Position numbers and translations under genes: made by a program
Part shown: piece by piece, positions 63,332 to 64,000 of the stretch
Position numbering within the stretch: position 1 is the stretch's first letter
Layout of the letters: every line of letters begins with the position of its first letter
Source: Aphanothece sp. CMT-3BRIN-NPC111
GTDB taxonomy: Bacteria; Cyanobacteriota; Cyanobacteriia; Cyanobacteriales; JAHHGU01
Assembly (NCBI GenBank): GCA_019359765.1
Contig: JAHHGU010000014.1
Location: 47,983 to 111,982, forward strand
Direction of reading: 5' to 3'
DNA: 64,000 nt
Notes under the pieces: model-generated
Database searches by the model: none
Seen by the model: only the letters and a program-made list of their open reading frames with translations
What the model was told of the DNA's origin: nothing

Positions 63332-63532
63332 GTGGACATTGGCCAAGGAGCCAACGTTGACAAGGCTGCGACGATTGAGCGATCGCTTCAAGAACTTTTT
63401 TCGTTTGTTGAAGATCTTGAACAGCAGGTTAGAGGAAATCAGCACAGCTTTCAGCAAAGTGTAGACAAAAGTCAACTTGCCAGCCCAAATGAGCCGATTT
63501 CAAATTCAGAATTCTGGCTCTTAGATGATTAA
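63332..63532 (+). CDS. small hypothetical protein
   Basis: A 66-residue ORF starting at GTG three bases after the ADH stop codon. Helical (KAATIERSLQELFSFVEDLE; QQVRGNQHSFQQSVDKSQLA), with an acidic tail ending LLDD. Tight spacing suggests translation with the ADH gene. Function unknown. Confidence 0.5.
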   Translation: MDIGQGANVDKAATIERSLQELFSFVEDLEQQVRGNQHSFQQSVDKSQLASPNEPISNSEFWLLDD

Positions 63533-63552
63533 CCAACGCAAAAGAGGCACAT

Positions 63553-63894
63553 ATGAGCGATACAAGTGTCAAAAAACTAGACTCCAGCCATTCCCCTAAA
63601 GGTGAATTGGGACAAAAGTATCTGGCGTCTGGCAAAACAGTATCTATGCGCCTTTGGGAGGATGAACAACCTGACGAGGCTAAACCTCCAAGTGAGCGCG
63701 ATTATGAAACTGTTGGTTATGTAATTAAAGGTCGCGCTGAGTTACACATTGAAGGCCAGATGGTGTTACTAGAGCCTGGTGATTCCTGGGTTGTACCAAA
63801 AGGCTCATCCCACACTTACAAAATTCTTGAGGCATTCACGGCAGTTGAAGCAACCAGCCCACCAGCTCAAGTTCACGGGCGGGATCAGGCTTGA
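63553..63894 (+). CDS. cupin domain protein
   Basis: A 113-residue single cupin: YETVGYVIKGRAELHIEGQM, VLLEPGDSWVVPKGSSHTYK and LEAFTAVEATSPPAQVHGRD. The P-G-D ... P-x-G-x-x-H motif 2 is present; motif 1 lacks clear His ligands, so metal binding is uncertain. AAAGAGGC precedes the ATG. Last gene of the run. Confidence 0.85.
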   Translation: MSDTSVKKLDSSHSPKGELGQKYLASGKTVSMRLWEDEQPDEAKPPSERDYETVGYVIKGRAELHIEGQMVLLEPGDSWVVPKGSSHTYKILEAFTAVEATSPPAQVHGRDQA

Positions 63895-63910
63895 ATTGCG
63901 GCCATTTTTG

Positions 63911-64000
63911 ACACTCCCCTGCCTAAAGGCTAGGGGATTCTTGCTTCAACGGGATTCCAATGAATTTACCCTCAGCAAGCATCTTGACCGTGTATCCCAC
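63911..64000 (-). mobile_element. right-edge fragment of a tnpB-type element (IS200/IS605-related end)
   Basis: On the minus strand a reading frame enters from beyond the window and ends at TAG (63923-63925), giving VGYTVKMLAEGKFIGIPLKQ then ESPSL. The stop overlaps a hairpin, CCCCTAGCCTTTAGGCAGGGG (minus strand), followed by AGTGTCAA. A C-terminus ending ...ESPxL over a GCCTTTAGGC hairpin is typical of cyanobacterial IS1341/tnpB right ends. Such ends encode the guide (omega) RNA. Most of the element lies outside the window, so it may be intact or broken. Confidence 0.5.

Overview
The window is cyanobacterial chromosome. The palindrome GCGATCGC (HIP1) and its GCGATCG half-forms recur throughout, inside and outside genes. 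Several genes are typical of oxygenic phototrophs: a 31-codon petL-like ORF, a 40-codon ndhP-like ORF, a helical carotenoid protein, a phytol kinase homologue and a class II fructose-bisphosphate aldolase. Heptad tandem repeats (GTTTTGA, GATTTTA) and small palindromic dispersed repeats fit a filamentous or large-genome coccoid cyanobacterium. I cannot name the genus. Genes lie on both strands in short units, mostly core or conserved cyanobacterial genes with islands of accessory DNA between them.

Layout. 0.4-1.7 kb: small conserved ORF, phytol kinase, yidD. 2.0-4.8 kb: a type II restriction-modification island made of a controller protein with its own operator, an HNH-type putative endonuclease and a convergent C5 cytosine methyltransferase, followed by one orphan CRISPR-type repeat. 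4.9-7.0 kb: VanX-like dipeptidase, DUF3110 protein, MurQ. 7.3-9.7 kb: two coupled WG-repeat secreted proteins. 9.8-12.4 kb: site-2 protease and a PIN-like membrane protein. 12.4-16.4 kb: a tight four-gene unit (DUF4178, spermidine-synthase-like, FemAB-like GNAT, DUF350), with a speH-like AdoMet decarboxylase 2 kb away. This is the best candidate for a poorly described system.

16.6-30.8 kb: ELW-repeat protein, SpeH, SLH-GHL10 protein, a kinase-fold protein lacking the HRD aspartate with a repeat-built hydrophobic tail, DUF433, CHRD, methyltransferase, M48 protease, histidine phosphatase, TPR lipoprotein and an AstE-like hydrolase. 31-48.5 kb is mostly housekeeping: era, aroB, petL, a nitrilase-family amidase, fba, tRNA-Lys, aldose epimerase, a metallo-beta-lactamase/beta-CASP protein, ndhP, 3-methyladenine glycosylase, mgtE and DUF58. 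48.7-51.5 kb is a large STAND-type ATPase with TPRs, and 51.6-53.4 kb is typA.

53.6-64 kb: a small HTH/unknown pair, an HD hydrolase, pentapeptide protein, ferritin-like small proteins, an HCP, then a same-strand run (SDR, SRPBCC, two paralogous secreted helical proteins, Zn alcohol dehydrogenase, small ORF, cupin) that looks like a stress-associated cluster. The right edge probably cuts into the end of a tnpB-type (IS200/IS605-related) element on the minus strand.

Gene functions are inferred from motifs and recalled family knowledge; no database search was run.
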